A DNA stretch of 64,000 bases. It comes from JACKII01 sp965202745 (GTDB lineage Bacteria; Pseudomonadota; Alphaproteobacteria; Bin95). The position numbers were made by a program, and so were the translations under genes. Each line of letters starts with the position of its first letter. The stretch's first letter is position 1. The stretch spans positions 124,001 through 188,000 of the forward strand of contig CBDBCB010000017.1 of the NCBI GenBank assembly GCA_965202745.1, given 5' to 3'. The notes under the pieces were generated by a model, which did no database searches, was not told the origin of the DNA, and was given only the letters and a program-made list of their open reading frames with translations. Of this stretch, positions 18,069 to 27,466 are shown piece by piece.

Positions 18069-19024
18069 ATGAATATGACTCTGGCAGAAGAAGCTCGGCT
18101 ACGGCCAGCAGTGATGATTGCAAAGCCTGTCTGGATTGAACCAGCGTTCGAAGATCCAGAGGCGGTGTTAGACTTGGTGCACCGCTCTGCGCCGTATCCT
18201 TTTTATCCGCGCGGGTGCACAAGAAAAATGACGACGGCCAGGACATTCCATTCTTCCGGATATTCTGGGCGCATACCCGCCAGGCGCGGGTCGAAGGGGC
18301 CAAACCCTTTTTCCACAATGAGCGCTTTATGGCGGCGGCACGTGGGTCCTTCGACGCCGAGATCATCGAGCCGAGCGCGGGTTATGATTAACCTCGCCTG
18401 CCCGACCGGCGGGAGCCCGCCGCACCGTGATCTGCCGTATTTCCGCGGTTGCGAGAAGTTCCCATTCTGGATGCTGCAATGCATGGGCTACTCGAACCGG
18501 TTTCACGAATGGGCCGTGCCGATTGCATCGACACTTTCCTGGTTCTACGCGGGCGAAGGGGGAGAGTTCGAGTACTGGCCCGACGGACCGGACACGCCGT
18601 CCGTCAGTGTGACAACGCCGCTGTGGAATGTCGGCGTTGTCTCAGACAATGAATATATGTGGCATCGGGTTGGGCCGGTAGGGCAGGAAAGTGAATGGCT
18701 GAAACCCGGCGATATCGGGCGCGAATGCCAGCTGCATGCGGTGGGCGCTGACGGATGGGAAATTCACGACGAGGGCAGCGTACGGGCGTTCCGCGGCGAT
18801 CAGGTGCGGCTCTCCATCCTGTGGACTATGCCTTCAAGAATCAGGCAGCGGCCGACGAATACCACAACCGATCTAACGACCTGGATCATGACAAGGTCCA
18901 GGTCGTCTTTGCCGACGACCTGCGCAGCCGCGGCGTGGCATTTACACCGACCAGCGACCCGGTGAATGATCCTGATTGGAAAGCCGTCCTGCAAAAGACT
19001 TACCCGCCCGGGTTTGTCGTTTAG
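18069..19024 (+). pseudogene. Putative 2OG-Fe(II)-oxygenase-like protein with several frameshifts
   Basis: A protein of about 315 residues can be assembled from three shifts: near 18200 into KKNDDGQDIPFFRIFWAHTR, back near 18380 into VMINLACPTGGSPPHRDLPY, and near 18825 into YAFKNQAAADEYHNRSND, ending at TAG 19022-19024. The PHRDLPYFRG stretch and a later histidine (MWHRVGPVG) resemble a jelly-roll iron site. Family assignment is tentative. None of the frames alone gives a usable protein. Confidence 0.65.
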
Positions 19025-19074
19025 TCCGCTGCCCGGCACATATCCTGATCGGCCTGCTGGCGGAACAGTTGGCT

Positions 19075-19305
19075 TCAGTCGGTAGCGTAGGGATTTTCCA
19101 GGCTGCTCACCAGCCGCTGCAGCACGGCGCGGATTTGTTGCTCGTCGGCGCCCATGATGATGGCGTCTTCCAGGGCGTCCTGGGCCATCTGCTGCAACTC
19201 TTCCAGATTCTCGTTCAGGACCTTGATCTTCTCCCGGCAGGACAGGGCCGAGCCGTCCGGCGCATGCCATACTTCGGGGATCAGGTCTTGGGCTTCGTCG
19301 CTCAT
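19075..19305 (-). CDS. Conserved small hypothetical protein, 76 residues
   Basis: ATG at 19305 follows GAGGA with a 7-nt spacer. The acidic helical protein contains WHAPDGSALSCREKIKVLNE and LEELQQMAQDALEDAIIMG, which fits a two-helix bundle. Similar short proteins accompany alphaproteobacterial genomes as hypotheticals. It is transcribed away from the aminotransferase at 19401. No function can be stated. Confidence 0.65.
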   Translation of the reverse strand: MSDEAQDLIPEVWHAPDGSALSCREKIKVLNENLEELQQMAQDALEDAIIMGADEQQIRAVLQRLVSSLENPYATD

Positions 19306-19400
19306 GTATAAGTCCTCACCGCAATCGGTCTACTATACGTAGTCGCTGCCATCCAATTCGGCTAGGCTCCCCCGTTAGAGACACAAGAGGAGCCAGCCCG

Positions 19401-20777
19401 ATGAACAACGTAGCCGCGCTATCCAACCAGGAAGCGCTGAAGAAATCCGGTGCCGAGCACCTGTTCATGCACGCCTCGCCCTATGGTGCATTCGGGAAGG
19501 ACGCGGGCAAGAAAGTGCTGGTCGAAGGCAAGGGCATCTGGCTGACTGATATTGACGGTAACCGCTATATCGATGCCCTGGCGGGGCTCTGGCTGGTCAA
19601 TGTCGGCCATGGTCGCAAGGAGATTGGCGAGGCGATTGCCAAGCAGGCCGGAACGCTCGCCTATGCCAGCTCGACCGCGGCGACCACCATCCCGGCCATC
19701 CAGCTGGCGGAGCGCCTGGCCCAGATCGCGCCCGGTGACCAGAACACGGTGTTCTTCTGCTCCGGCGGGTCCGAGGCGGTGAAGAGCGCCATCAAGATCT
19801 CGCGCCAGTACCACTACCACCGGGGTGAACAGAAGCGACAGAAGATCATCGGGCGGCGCGGCTCCTACCATGGCGGCACCTATGCCGCGATGAGCGTCAG
19901 CGGCACGCGCCCGGTGAGCGACCCCTACCACTCGCCCTTCATGCCGGGCGTGCTGCATGCGAGCCCGCCGAACTGCTACCGCTGCGACTTCCGGCAGACG
20001 TTCCCGGGCTGCGACCTGCTCTGCGCCGACCAGATCGGCCAGATGATCGAGTATGAGAACCCGCAGACCGTCGCCGCGGTCATTGCCGAGCCGATCAGCG
20101 CCGCCAATGGCATCGTCGTGCCGCCGGAGGGCTACTGGCCGCGCCTGCGGGAGATCTGCGACAAGTACGGGGTGCTGCTGATCACGGACGAGGTCATCAA
20201 CGGCTTCGGGCGGACGGGCAAGATGTTCGCGTCCGAGCACTTCGGCATCGCCGGGGATATGATGACCATGGCGAAGGGGCTGACCAGCGGCTACGTGCCC
20301 ATGGGTAGCGTCATGTGCCGGCCGCATGTGGTGGAGGCGTTCGAGGACAAGAACACGCTCTCGCACCTCATCATCTATGGCGGTCATCCGGTGGCTGCCG
20401 CGGCGGCTCTGGCGAACCTGGACATTATCGAGCGCGAGGGCCTGGTGGAGAACGCCGCCAAGATGGGCAAGCTGTTGAAGGATGGGCTGGAGGGCCTGCG
20501 GGCCAAGCACCCGACCATTGGCGATGTGCGCGGGCTCGGCCTGATCGCCGGGATTGAGGTGGTGAAGGACCGCGGCACCCGCGAGAAATTCGCAGAGGGC
20601 GGGCCGGAACTGACCACGCTCGGCAATGCCATCCGCGAGCGGGGGCTGCTGACCCGGGCCGGCACCATCATCAACCTTTGCCCGCCGCTGGTGATCAATG
20701 CGGAAGAAGTGGGCATGATTGTCGACGCCGTGGATGGTGCGCTGAGCGATATGGAACAGGCTCACGGGCTGGCTTAA
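19401..20777 (+). CDS. Class III pyridoxal-phosphate aminotransferase
   Basis: A 458-residue omega-aminotransferase. The PLP site has CSGGSEAVKSAIKISR (phosphate loop), ITDEVINGFGRTGK (Asp near 255) and the Schiff-base lysine in TMAKGLTSG. The N-terminal ASPYGAFGKD and GIWLTDIDGNRYIDA are typical. Likely amino donors are beta-alanine, taurine, putrescine or another amine. A TauD oxygenase starts 16 nt downstream, suggesting a shared pathway for an amine or amino-sulfonate. The cysteine pairs in NCYRCDF and GCDLLC may be notable. Confidence 0.85.
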   Translation: MNNVAALSNQEALKKSGAEHLFMHASPYGAFGKDAGKKVLVEGKGIWLTDIDGNRYIDALAGLWLVNVGHGRKEIGEAIAKQAGTLAYASSTAATTIPAIQLAERLAQIAPGDQNTVFFCSGGSEAVKSAIKISRQYHYHRGEQKRQKIIGRRGSYHGGTYAAMSVSGTRPVSDPYHSPFMPGVLHASPPNCYRCDFRQTFPGCDLLCADQIGQMIEYENPQTVAAVIAEPISAANGIVVPPEGYWPRLREICDKYGVLLITDEVINGFGRTGKMFASEHFGIAGDMMTMAKGLTSGYVPMGSVMCRPHVVEAFEDKNTLSHLIIYGGHPVAAAAALANLDIIEREGLVENAAKMGKLLKDGLEGLRAKHPTIGDVRGLGLIAGIEVVKDRGTREKFAEGGPELTTLGNAIRERGLLTRAGTIINLCPPLVINAEEVGMIVDAVDGALSDMEQAHGLA

Positions 20778-20792
20778 GGGAGGGCCTTTCTA

Positions 20793-21770
20793 ATGGACCA
20801 CGTAACGACTGCGGCTGACCAAATTACCATTACGCCGATGACGCCGACCATTGGCGCGGAGATCGGCAATATCGACCTGCGGGAGCCGCTGACGGAGGCG
20901 CTGCTGGACAAGCTCTATCAGGCGCTGCTGGACTGGAAGGTGATCTTTTTCCGCGACCAGGACATCACGCGGGATCAGCACCTGGCCTTCGCCTCTGCCT
21001 TTGGCGAGTTGGAGGTCCATCCCTTCGCCCAGCGGCATGTGGAGAAGCCGGAGATCCTGCACATTACCCACGACGACAAACATCCTGGCTCAGAGAATGC
21101 CTGGCATTCGGACGTGACCTGGCGGGATGCGCCGCCGCTGGGGTCTGTGCTGCGGGTGATGGAAGCGCCTGCGGTTGGCGGTGATACTCTGTTTGCGGAC
21201 ATGGGGGCGGCCTACCGCGGTCTGCCGCAGGAGGTGCGTGATCTGGTGACAGGGCGCGACGCCGTGCACGACTTCGAGTTCTTCCGCCGCGGCATGGTCA
21301 AGAAGGGCGTCAGCGCGGAGAAAATCGCCGCGTTCGATGCCAAGTACCCGAACCCGGAACATCCGGTTATCCGCACCCATCCTGATACGGGCGAGCAGCT
21401 GATCTTTGTGAATATCGGCTTTACCCGCCGCATCGTGGGCATGAGCGACGAGGAGAGCGCCCGGCTGCTGGATATTCTTTACAAGCAAGCGGACTTTCCG
21501 GAATACCAGTGCCGCTTTAAATGGCGGCCGAACTCCATTGCCTTTTGGGATAACCGCGCCTGCCAGCACTACGCTGTCTCTGACTATTGGCCGGAGCGGC
21601 GCACGGCGGAACGGGCGACCGTGGTCGGCGACGTACCGTTCTACCGGCAGAGTGCAGAGCCGGTCACCGGGCCGGACGACCGCTACCACGGCACACTGCG
21701 GCGCTGGTCCACTGGCGATGGCGACAACAATGTCAGCATGCGGGATGTGTGGTCGAAGAAGGCGGAATAG
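20793..21770 (+). CDS. TauD/TfdA family dioxygenase
   Basis: A 325-residue 2OG-dependent oxygenase. Metal site: AWHSDVTWR (HxD, about residue 107) with the distal histidine in ACQHYAVSDY (about 253). The cosubstrate arginine is in the following RRTAERATVVGD. Other signatures are TIGAEIGNIDLREPL, DWKVIFFRDQDITRDQH and VGGDTLFADM. It follows the class III aminotransferase by 16 nt and is probably co-transcribed. A taurine-like substrate is possible but unproven. Confidence 0.87.
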   Translation: MDHVTTAADQITITPMTPTIGAEIGNIDLREPLTEALLDKLYQALLDWKVIFFRDQDITRDQHLAFASAFGELEVHPFAQRHVEKPEILHITHDDKHPGSENAWHSDVTWRDAPPLGSVLRVMEAPAVGGDTLFADMGAAYRGLPQEVRDLVTGRDAVHDFEFFRRGMVKKGVSAEKIAAFDAKYPNPEHPVIRTHPDTGEQLIFVNIGFTRRIVGMSDEESARLLDILYKQADFPEYQCRFKWRPNSIAFWDNRACQHYAVSDYWPERRTAERATVVGDVPFYRQSAEPVTGPDDRYHGTLRRWSTGDGDNNVSMRDVWSKKAE

Positions 21771-21941
21771 GGTAGTCGCGGGGCTCGGAAAAATTGAGAT
21801 CCCTGTGACCAAGCTCACTTGTCGGACATAAATCTGATTGGATACAATCCGATACAGAGTAGCGCTTGGGCCTGGATTGTCCGGGACCCGCCGTCGCGAT
21901 CATGGACCGGCGGAGGCAGCGTAGAACAGAGGGAGTGAACA

Positions 21942-22613
21942 ATGAAAGTATTGGGCATATTGACCGCATTTGGTATCGCCGCCTCCTCCATGCCGGCGCT
22001 GTCAGTGCCGGTGAACTGGACGGACTGGACAGGTGCCGGTACCAATCAGGTTACTGGCTCTCTGCTGGTTGGCGCCACGGCGGTAACTGTTACCTTCAAT
22101 GGTGCTTACGGGTTCGCGCAGACAAACGGGGCTGGCACGAATTATTGGGGCGAAGGTTCTCCTGCGCCTTATACGGGTGGTGACGTTGATAATGCGCCGC
22201 CGGACTCCGATATCATCGTTCTAAACGCTGGCGGTACGTTCACGCTGGACTTCGGTCAGTCCATCGTTAACCCGATCATTGCGCTGGTAAGCTGGAACAA
22301 CAATGTTGCCACGTTCAGCGGCCCGATTGAGACGGTCAGTGAAGGTCCCGGACACTGGGGTGACGGTGCGTTCACGAATGTCACCTCCAATGGTTTCACC
22401 GGCTCTGGCGAGTTGCATGGTATCATCCGTGTGTTGGGCAGTTATACATAGATCACTGTAACGCATAACTCGGAGAACTGGCACGGCATTCAGGTTGGCG
22501 TCGAAGGGCTGACTCCGCCGCCGACACCCGAGGTGCCGCTACCGCTGCCGCTGGCATTGCTGGGCACGGGTATTGCCGCGCTGGCGGTTGCCGGACGCCG
22601 CAAGCGTGTTTGA
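21942..22613 (+). pseudogene. Secreted protein with VPLPL-type C-terminal sorting signal, amber stop before the signal
   Basis: Signal peptide at the N-terminus (MKVLGILTAFGIAASSMPAL), then a beta-rich domain. The frame stops at TAG 22449-22451 and continues unchanged with ITVTHNSENWHGIQVGVEG to TGA 22611-22613. The tail is TPEVPLPLPLALLGTGI, a hydrophobic segment, then GRRKRV, the layout of PEP-CTERM/VPLPA-CTERM exosortase substrates. As sequenced, the product lacks its sorting signal and should be secreted freely or lost. No exosortase is in the window. Confidence 0.8.
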
Positions 22614-22680
22614 TAAGCGCCGCTAACGGCAGAGGCTCAGATTCCAGCGCCATCTGCCGGTTAGCAACAGGGTTGAGCGC

Positions 22681-24471
22681 TTACTCGATCGGAAGGTCGA
22701 GCTTCAGCCAGAGTTCTTCAAGCCGCGCGTCTTCGACCGGGGCAGGGGCCTGCATCATCAGGTCTTCCGCACGCTGGTTCATGGGGAAGGCGATGACTTC
22801 GCGGATGTTGGGCTCGTCGGCCAGCAGCATGACGATGCGGTCGATACCGGGGGCAGAGCCACCGTGCGGCGGCGCGCCGAGCTTCAGCGCGTTGATCATA
22901 CCGCCGAAGCGGGCGTCCACCACGTCGTTGCCGTAGCCCGCGATCTCGAACGCTTTGTACATGATCTCCGGCCGGTGGTTCCGGATTGCGCCGGATGATA
23001 GCTCCACGCCATTGCAGACGATGTCGTACTGGAAAGCCTTGATGGTAAGCGGGTCCTGCGTCTCCAGCGCTTCCATGCCGCCCTGGGGCATGGAGAACGG
23101 GTTGTGCGAGAACTCGATTTTGTTGGTCTTCTCGTCCAGTTCGAACATGGGAAAATCGACGATCCAGCAGAACTTGAACGCGCCTTGTTCAATCAACTCC
23201 AGCGGGGTGCCGATCTCAGTACGGGCGAGACCGGCAAGCTTGGCCGCGTCATTGGGCTTGTTGCAGGCAAAGAACAGGGCGTCGCCGTCGCCGACACCGG
23301 CCTGCTCCTTCAGCGTGGCGAGGCGGGCTTCGTCCATGAATTTGGCAATCGGGCCCTTGGCGGCACCGTCCGCGAACTGGATGTAGCCGAGGCCCGGCGC
23401 ACCCTGGCCACGCGCCCACTCGTTCAGCTTGTCGAAGAAGCTGCGCGGGCGGCTGGCAGCGCCTGGAGCGGGGATACCGCGGACGACGGAGCCCTTCTCA
23501 ATGTTCCTGGCAAAAATGCTGAAGTCGGAACCGCGGAAGGCTTCCGTAACATCGGCGATTTCGATGGGGTTACGGAGGTCCGGCTTGTCGTTGCCGTATT
23601 TCAACATGGACTCGTCGAAGGGAATGCGCGGGAAGGCACCTTCGGTAACTGTGCGGCCGTCGGCGAATTCCTGGAACACGCCGCCGAGAACCGGCTCAAT
23701 GGCGGCGAAGACGTCTTCCTGGGTGACGAAGCTCATTTCGAAATCGAGCTGGTAGAACTCGCCCGGTGAGCGGTCGGCGCGGGCGTCCTCGTCGCGGAAG
23801 CAGGGGGCGATCTGGAAATAGCGGTCGAAGCCCGCCACCATCAGCAGCTGCTTGAACTGCTGCGGAGCCTGGGGCAGGGCGTAGAACTTGCCGGGGTGCA
23901 GGCGGGACGGCACGAGGTAGTCGCGCGCGCCTTCCGGACTGGTCGCGGTCAGGATGGGGGTCTGATACTCGCGGAAGCCCTGGTCGATCATGCGGCGGCG
24001 GATCGAGGAAATCACGTCCGAGCGCAGGGTCAGGTTCTTCTGCATCTTTTCCCGGCGCAGATCGAGGAAGCGGTAGCGCAGGCGCGTCTCCTCGCCGTAA
24101 TCCTCCTCCGAGTTCACCTGGAGCGGCAGGGTGTCAGCGGGTCCCTGGATCGTGATTTCGGTCACGTCGATTTCGATGCCGCCGGTATCCAAGTTTGGGT
24201 TCACGGCTTCGTCGGCGCGCGCCAGACATTGGCCGGTGACGGTGACAACGGTCTCGTTCCGGAGTCCTTCGAACACGGCGAAGGCTTCGGCCTTGCTGGA
24301 ATCGACCACGCATTGGGTGAGGCCGTAATTGTCGCGCAGGTCGATGAACAGCAGGCCGCCATGGTCACGCTTGCGGTGCACCCAGCCGGACAGGCGTACG
24401 GTCTGACCTACATGATCCGGGCGCAACTCGCCGCAGGTGTGGGAACGGTAGGCGTGAAGGGTTTCACTCAT
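22681..24471 (-). CDS. aspS: Aspartate--tRNA(Asp/Asn) ligase
   Basis: A 596-residue bacterial-type class IIb synthetase. The anticodon-binding OB fold comes first (VRLSGWVHRKRDHGGLLFIDL). The catalytic core has motif 2 (IAPCFRDEDARADR), the bacterial GAD insertion (about residues 300-420) and motif 3 (GSAPGIDRIVML). In alphaproteobacteria this enzyme usually charges both tRNA(Asp) and tRNA(Asn), with GatCAB completing Asn-tRNA. It is intact and divergent from rnd, with a 149-bp gap for both promoters. Confidence 0.93.
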   Translation of the reverse strand: MSETLHAYRSHTCGELRPDHVGQTVRLSGWVHRKRDHGGLLFIDLRDNYGLTQCVVDSSKAEAFAVFEGLRNETVVTVTGQCLARADEAVNPNLDTGGIEIDVTEITIQGPADTLPLQVNSEEDYGEETRLRYRFLDLRREKMQKNLTLRSDVISSIRRRMIDQGFREYQTPILTATSPEGARDYLVPSRLHPGKFYALPQAPQQFKQLLMVAGFDRYFQIAPCFRDEDARADRSPGEFYQLDFEMSFVTQEDVFAAIEPVLGGVFQEFADGRTVTEGAFPRIPFDESMLKYGNDKPDLRNPIEIADVTEAFRGSDFSIFARNIEKGSVVRGIPAPGAASRPRSFFDKLNEWARGQGAPGLGYIQFADGAAKGPIAKFMDEARLATLKEQAGVGDGDALFFACNKPNDAAKLAGLARTEIGTPLELIEQGAFKFCWIVDFPMFELDEKTNKIEFSHNPFSMPQGGMEALETQDPLTIKAFQYDIVCNGVELSSGAIRNHRPEIMYKAFEIAGYGNDVVDARFGGMINALKLGAPPHGGSAPGIDRIVMLLADEPNIREVIAFPMNQRAEDLMMQAPAPVEDARLEELWLKLDLPIE

Positions 24472-24620
24472 AAGACAACTCTGAGAAGGGCATATTCATT
24501 AGAGGCCACTCGCGTGCGCCTCCACAGGCTATCTGTCAAGGCGGCGGGTGCGCGCTCTGCCCGAATTCCCTTTTCTCGTCAGGCTTCTATAAAAGGGCCG
24601 CAGTACATTCAGGAGCCCTC

Positions 24621-25787
24621 ATGGCAACACTAATCACCGATACCCCAGCGTTAGCGGAATTCTGCACGTCGCTAGCGTCTGAGACCTATGTGACCGTTGA
24701 CACGGAATTTTTGCGCGAAAGCACTTATTGGCCAAAGCTGTGCCTGGTGCAGGTTGCCGGCGAGCAACGAGCAGCGGCAATCGATGCGCTGGTGCCAGGG
24801 ATCGATTTGCAGCCTCTGCTGGACCTGATGGTTGACGAAAACGTGCTGAAGGTTTTTCACGCAGCGCGCCAGGACCTGGAAATCTTTTTCCAGCTGATGC
24901 AGGGGGTGCCGGCGCCTTTGTTCGATACCCAGGTCGCGGCCATGGTGTGTGGTTTCGGCGACTCGATTGCCTATGATAAACTGGTGCAGACGCTGACTGG
25001 TGCCAATGTGGATAAGGCCAGCCGGTTCACCAATTGGGCCGAGCGCCCCCTGACGGATGCGCAGTTGGACTACGCGCTGTCGGACGTGACCCATCTGCGT
25101 GATGTCTATGCCGGCCTGAGCCGCCGCCTGGAAGAAAGCGGCCGGATCGATTGGCTGGATGATGAAATGGCCGTCCTGAACGATCCCGGCTCCTACCAAA
25201 CAGATCCCGAACTGGCGTATCTGCGCATCAAGAGCCGCACTTCCAAGCCTCGCTTTGTGGCGGTATTGCAGAAAGTCGCAGCCTGGCGCGAGCGCGAGGC
25301 GCAGTCGCGCAACCAGCCCCGCAACTGGGTCATCCGTGACGATGCGATCCTGAACATCGCCGCTCAGGCCCCATCGACCGTGCAGGCCATGAGCCGTGTT
25401 CGGGGGCTCGGCAAGGGCCAGGCCGAGGGACAGATTGGCCGGGAAATCCTGGAAGCTGTGCAGGCCGGACTGGATATGCCGCCGGACGAGCGCCCTCAGC
25501 CCCGCACGCCGCAGCCCGAAGGCGCACGCGCCACCGCGGCCGCCGACTTGCTGCGGGTATTGCTGAAAGGCTGCTGCGACAAGAATGAGGTCGCACCGAA
25601 GCTGATCGCCAGCAGTAGCGATCTGGACCGGCTGTCCACGGGCGAGCGCGATGGTATTGCCGCGTTGGAAGGCTGGCGGCGGGAAGTGTTCGGCCAACAC
25701 GCGATCGATCTGGTTGAAGGACGACTGGTACTCATCTACCGCAACGGGCAAATCGCCTGGGTCCATGTGGACGACGCAAACGAATAG
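24621..25787 (+). CDS. rnd: Ribonuclease D
   Basis: A 388-residue 3'-5' exoribonuclease for tRNA 3'-end trimming. The DEDD nuclease domain shows VDTEFLRESTYWP (Exo I), FHAARQDLEIF (Exo II) and DYALSDVTHLRDVY (Exo III). HRDC domains follow around 205-290 and 300-380. ATG 24621 has AGGAG 5 nt upstream. The aldo/keto reductase gene starts 9 nt after the stop. Confidence 0.9.
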   Translation: MATLITDTPALAEFCTSLASETYVTVDTEFLRESTYWPKLCLVQVAGEQRAAAIDALVPGIDLQPLLDLMVDENVLKVFHAARQDLEIFFQLMQGVPAPLFDTQVAAMVCGFGDSIAYDKLVQTLTGANVDKASRFTNWAERPLTDAQLDYALSDVTHLRDVYAGLSRRLEESGRIDWLDDEMAVLNDPGSYQTDPELAYLRIKSRTSKPRFVAVLQKVAAWREREAQSRNQPRNWVIRDDAILNIAAQAPSTVQAMSRVRGLGKGQAEGQIGREILEAVQAGLDMPPDERPQPRTPQPEGARATAAADLLRVLLKGCCDKNEVAPKLIASSSDLDRLSTGERDGIAALEGWRREVFGQHAIDLVEGRLVLIYRNGQIAWVHVDDANE

Positions 25788-25796
25788 GGGCTTGCA

Positions 25797-26759
25797 ATGG
25801 ACTATGTGGATTTTGGCAGAACCGGCCTGCGTGTGTCGGTGGCGGGACTGGGCTGTGGCGGTAACAGCCGCTTAGGGCTCGGCCGGGGCAAGAGTGAAGC
25901 GGACGCGGTCGCCCTGATCCGGGCCGCCTATGACCTGGGCGTCAACCTGATCGATACGGCGGAGGCCTATCAAACCGAAGGCGTGGTGGGCGAGGCCGCG
26001 CGGCAGGTCGGTCGGGATAAACTGGTGATCGCCAGCAAGGCCACGCTGCGCATTGATGGCGAACTGATCGACGGTCCGGCGCTTGAGAAGAAGCTGGAAG
26101 CATCGCTGGCAAAGCTCGGCACCGACTATATTGACGTCTACCAACTCCATGCCATCGGTCTGGCCATCTATGACCATTGTGTCGAGCATCTGGTTCCGGT
26201 GCTGTTGCAGGCAAAGGAAGCGGGCAAGATCCGGCATATTGGCATGACGGAGACGTCGCCGCGCGATCCGGAGCAGAAGATGCTGCAACGGGCGCTGCAT
26301 GACCCCTGGTGGGAAAGCGCCATGTTCGCTTTCAGCATGCTGCACCAGGGCGCCAGGCGGGATGTATTTCCGCTTACCCAGAAAAATGGCGTCGGGACCC
26401 TGCTGATGTTCGTGCTGCGCAACATCTTCAGCCAGCCGGGGGCATTGAGTGCTGCGATCCAGGAATTATGCGCGGATGGCCGCCTGCCGAAGGAACTGGC
26501 CAACGATCCGGCACCGCTGGACTTTCTAGTTCATGAGGGCGGGGCGGAGAATATTCTGGATGCCGCCTACCGCTATGCCCGGCACGAGCCGGGGGCGGAC
26601 GTGACCCTGTTTGGCACCAGCGATGTGGCGCACCTGAAGGCGAATATTGCCTCGATCCTGCGGCTGCCGCTGCCGGTGACCGACCGGGAGAGGTTGGCGG
26701 CGGTGTTCGGGCATTTGTCCGGCGTGGGGCTCGACTTGCCGGAGCGCGCAAAAAAGTAA
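25797..26759 (+). CDS. Aldo/keto reductase family oxidoreductase
   Basis: A 320-residue (beta/alpha)8 reductase. N-terminal RVSVAGLGCGGNSRLGLG, the catalytic Asp region NLIDTAEAYQTE (Tyr of the tetrad), Lys in VIASKATLR, and YIDVYQLHAIG where the family His is expected. The C-terminal NADPH site is TLFGTSDVAHLKANI. The family reduces aldehydes and sugars or acts as dehydrogenases. It is co-directional with rnd and probably read through from it. Confidence 0.8.
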   Translation: MDYVDFGRTGLRVSVAGLGCGGNSRLGLGRGKSEADAVALIRAAYDLGVNLIDTAEAYQTEGVVGEAARQVGRDKLVIASKATLRIDGELIDGPALEKKLEASLAKLGTDYIDVYQLHAIGLAIYDHCVEHLVPVLLQAKEAGKIRHIGMTETSPRDPEQKMLQRALHDPWWESAMFAFSMLHQGARRDVFPLTQKNGVGTLLMFVLRNIFSQPGALSAAIQELCADGRLPKELANDPAPLDFLVHEGGAENILDAAYRYARHEPGADVTLFGTSDVAHLKANIASILRLPLPVTDRERLAAVFGHLSGVGLDLPERAKK

Positions 26760-26806
26760 GCGGACCGTTAGGGACAGGCTTTGAGTTTGGGTGCTGAATG
26801 GTGTAT

Positions 26807-26840
26807 ATCCTTCCGGGTATTGAGATTATATCGGAAGGAT
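26807..26840 (+). promoter_or_regulatory. Leader hairpin that covers the ribosome-binding site of the cupin gene
   Basis: ATCCTTCCG (26807-26815) and CGGAAGGAT (26832-26840) form a perfect 9-bp stem with a 16-nt loop. The right arm contains the AAGGA that serves the ATG at 26848. Folding would hide the site, so translation could depend on an RNA-binding factor, temperature or ribosome traffic. No known riboswitch consensus is recognised. Confidence 0.5.
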
Positions 26841-26847
26841 TGCCCGG

Positions 26848-27405
26848 ATGCTCGACCTGGATCAGTTCATCGAAGACTGCAAAACTGCGGTCAAAGTAGA
26901 CCCGACGCACAAGTCCGTGCATGAAGTGGTGGCCCGCGCGGTTTCCAACCCCACTGCGGTGCTAAACGCCTTGGGTGAACCAACCCGGGCCGGGGTGACG
27001 AAGCTCTATCACTCCGATGACCTAACCATTCTGAATTTGGTCTGGGGACCGCATCAGAACATCATGCCGCATAACCACAACATGTGGGCCGTGATCGGCA
27101 TGTATGGCGGGCGGGAAGACAATGTCTTTTGGTGCCGGGTCGATGATGGGGACGATGGCCGTATCGAAGCTGCAGGGGCCAAGTCGCTTTCGACCGGCGA
27201 TTGCTCGCCGCTGGGAAAAGACATCATTCATACGGTGCTGAACCCGACCATGAAGCTGTCAGGGGCGCTGCATGTCTATGGCGGTGACTTTTTCGGCGCG
27301 CACCGCAGCGAATGGTGCCCGGAAAACTTGACCGAACGCGAGATGGATGTGCAGGCTGTGGTGCAGGCCTTTGAAGAGGCTAACAAGCGTCTGAGCCTGC
27401 ATTGA
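26848..27405 (+). CDS. Cysteine-dioxygenase-like cupin metalloenzyme
   Basis: A 185-residue single-domain cupin. The metal histidines are in MPHNHNMWAVIGMYGG (HxH, about residue 73) and the distal DIIHTVLNP (about 130). The plan matches predicted metal-dependent dioxygenases related to cysteine and thiol dioxygenases, which oxidise thiols to sulfinates. The TauD gene follows 61 nt downstream in the same direction, so both may act on an organosulfur compound. Substrate is not known. Confidence 0.7.
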   Translation: MLDLDQFIEDCKTAVKVDPTHKSVHEVVARAVSNPTAVLNALGEPTRAGVTKLYHSDDLTILNLVWGPHQNIMPHNHNMWAVIGMYGGREDNVFWCRVDDGDDGRIEAAGAKSLSTGDCSPLGKDIIHTVLNPTMKLSGALHVYGGDFFGAHRSEWCPENLTEREMDVQAVVQAFEEANKRLSLH

Positions 27406-27466
27406 GAGGCTGCTGACTTTCGATAGGCCAGCATCCTGCCAATCTTCTTCGGACGGGTGAGGCCGC

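Noticed and set aside
19419..20765. 448-residue minus-strand ORF opposite the aminotransferase
   Set aside because: It mirrors codon periodicity of the plus-strand gene and shows no domain; typical antisense shadow.
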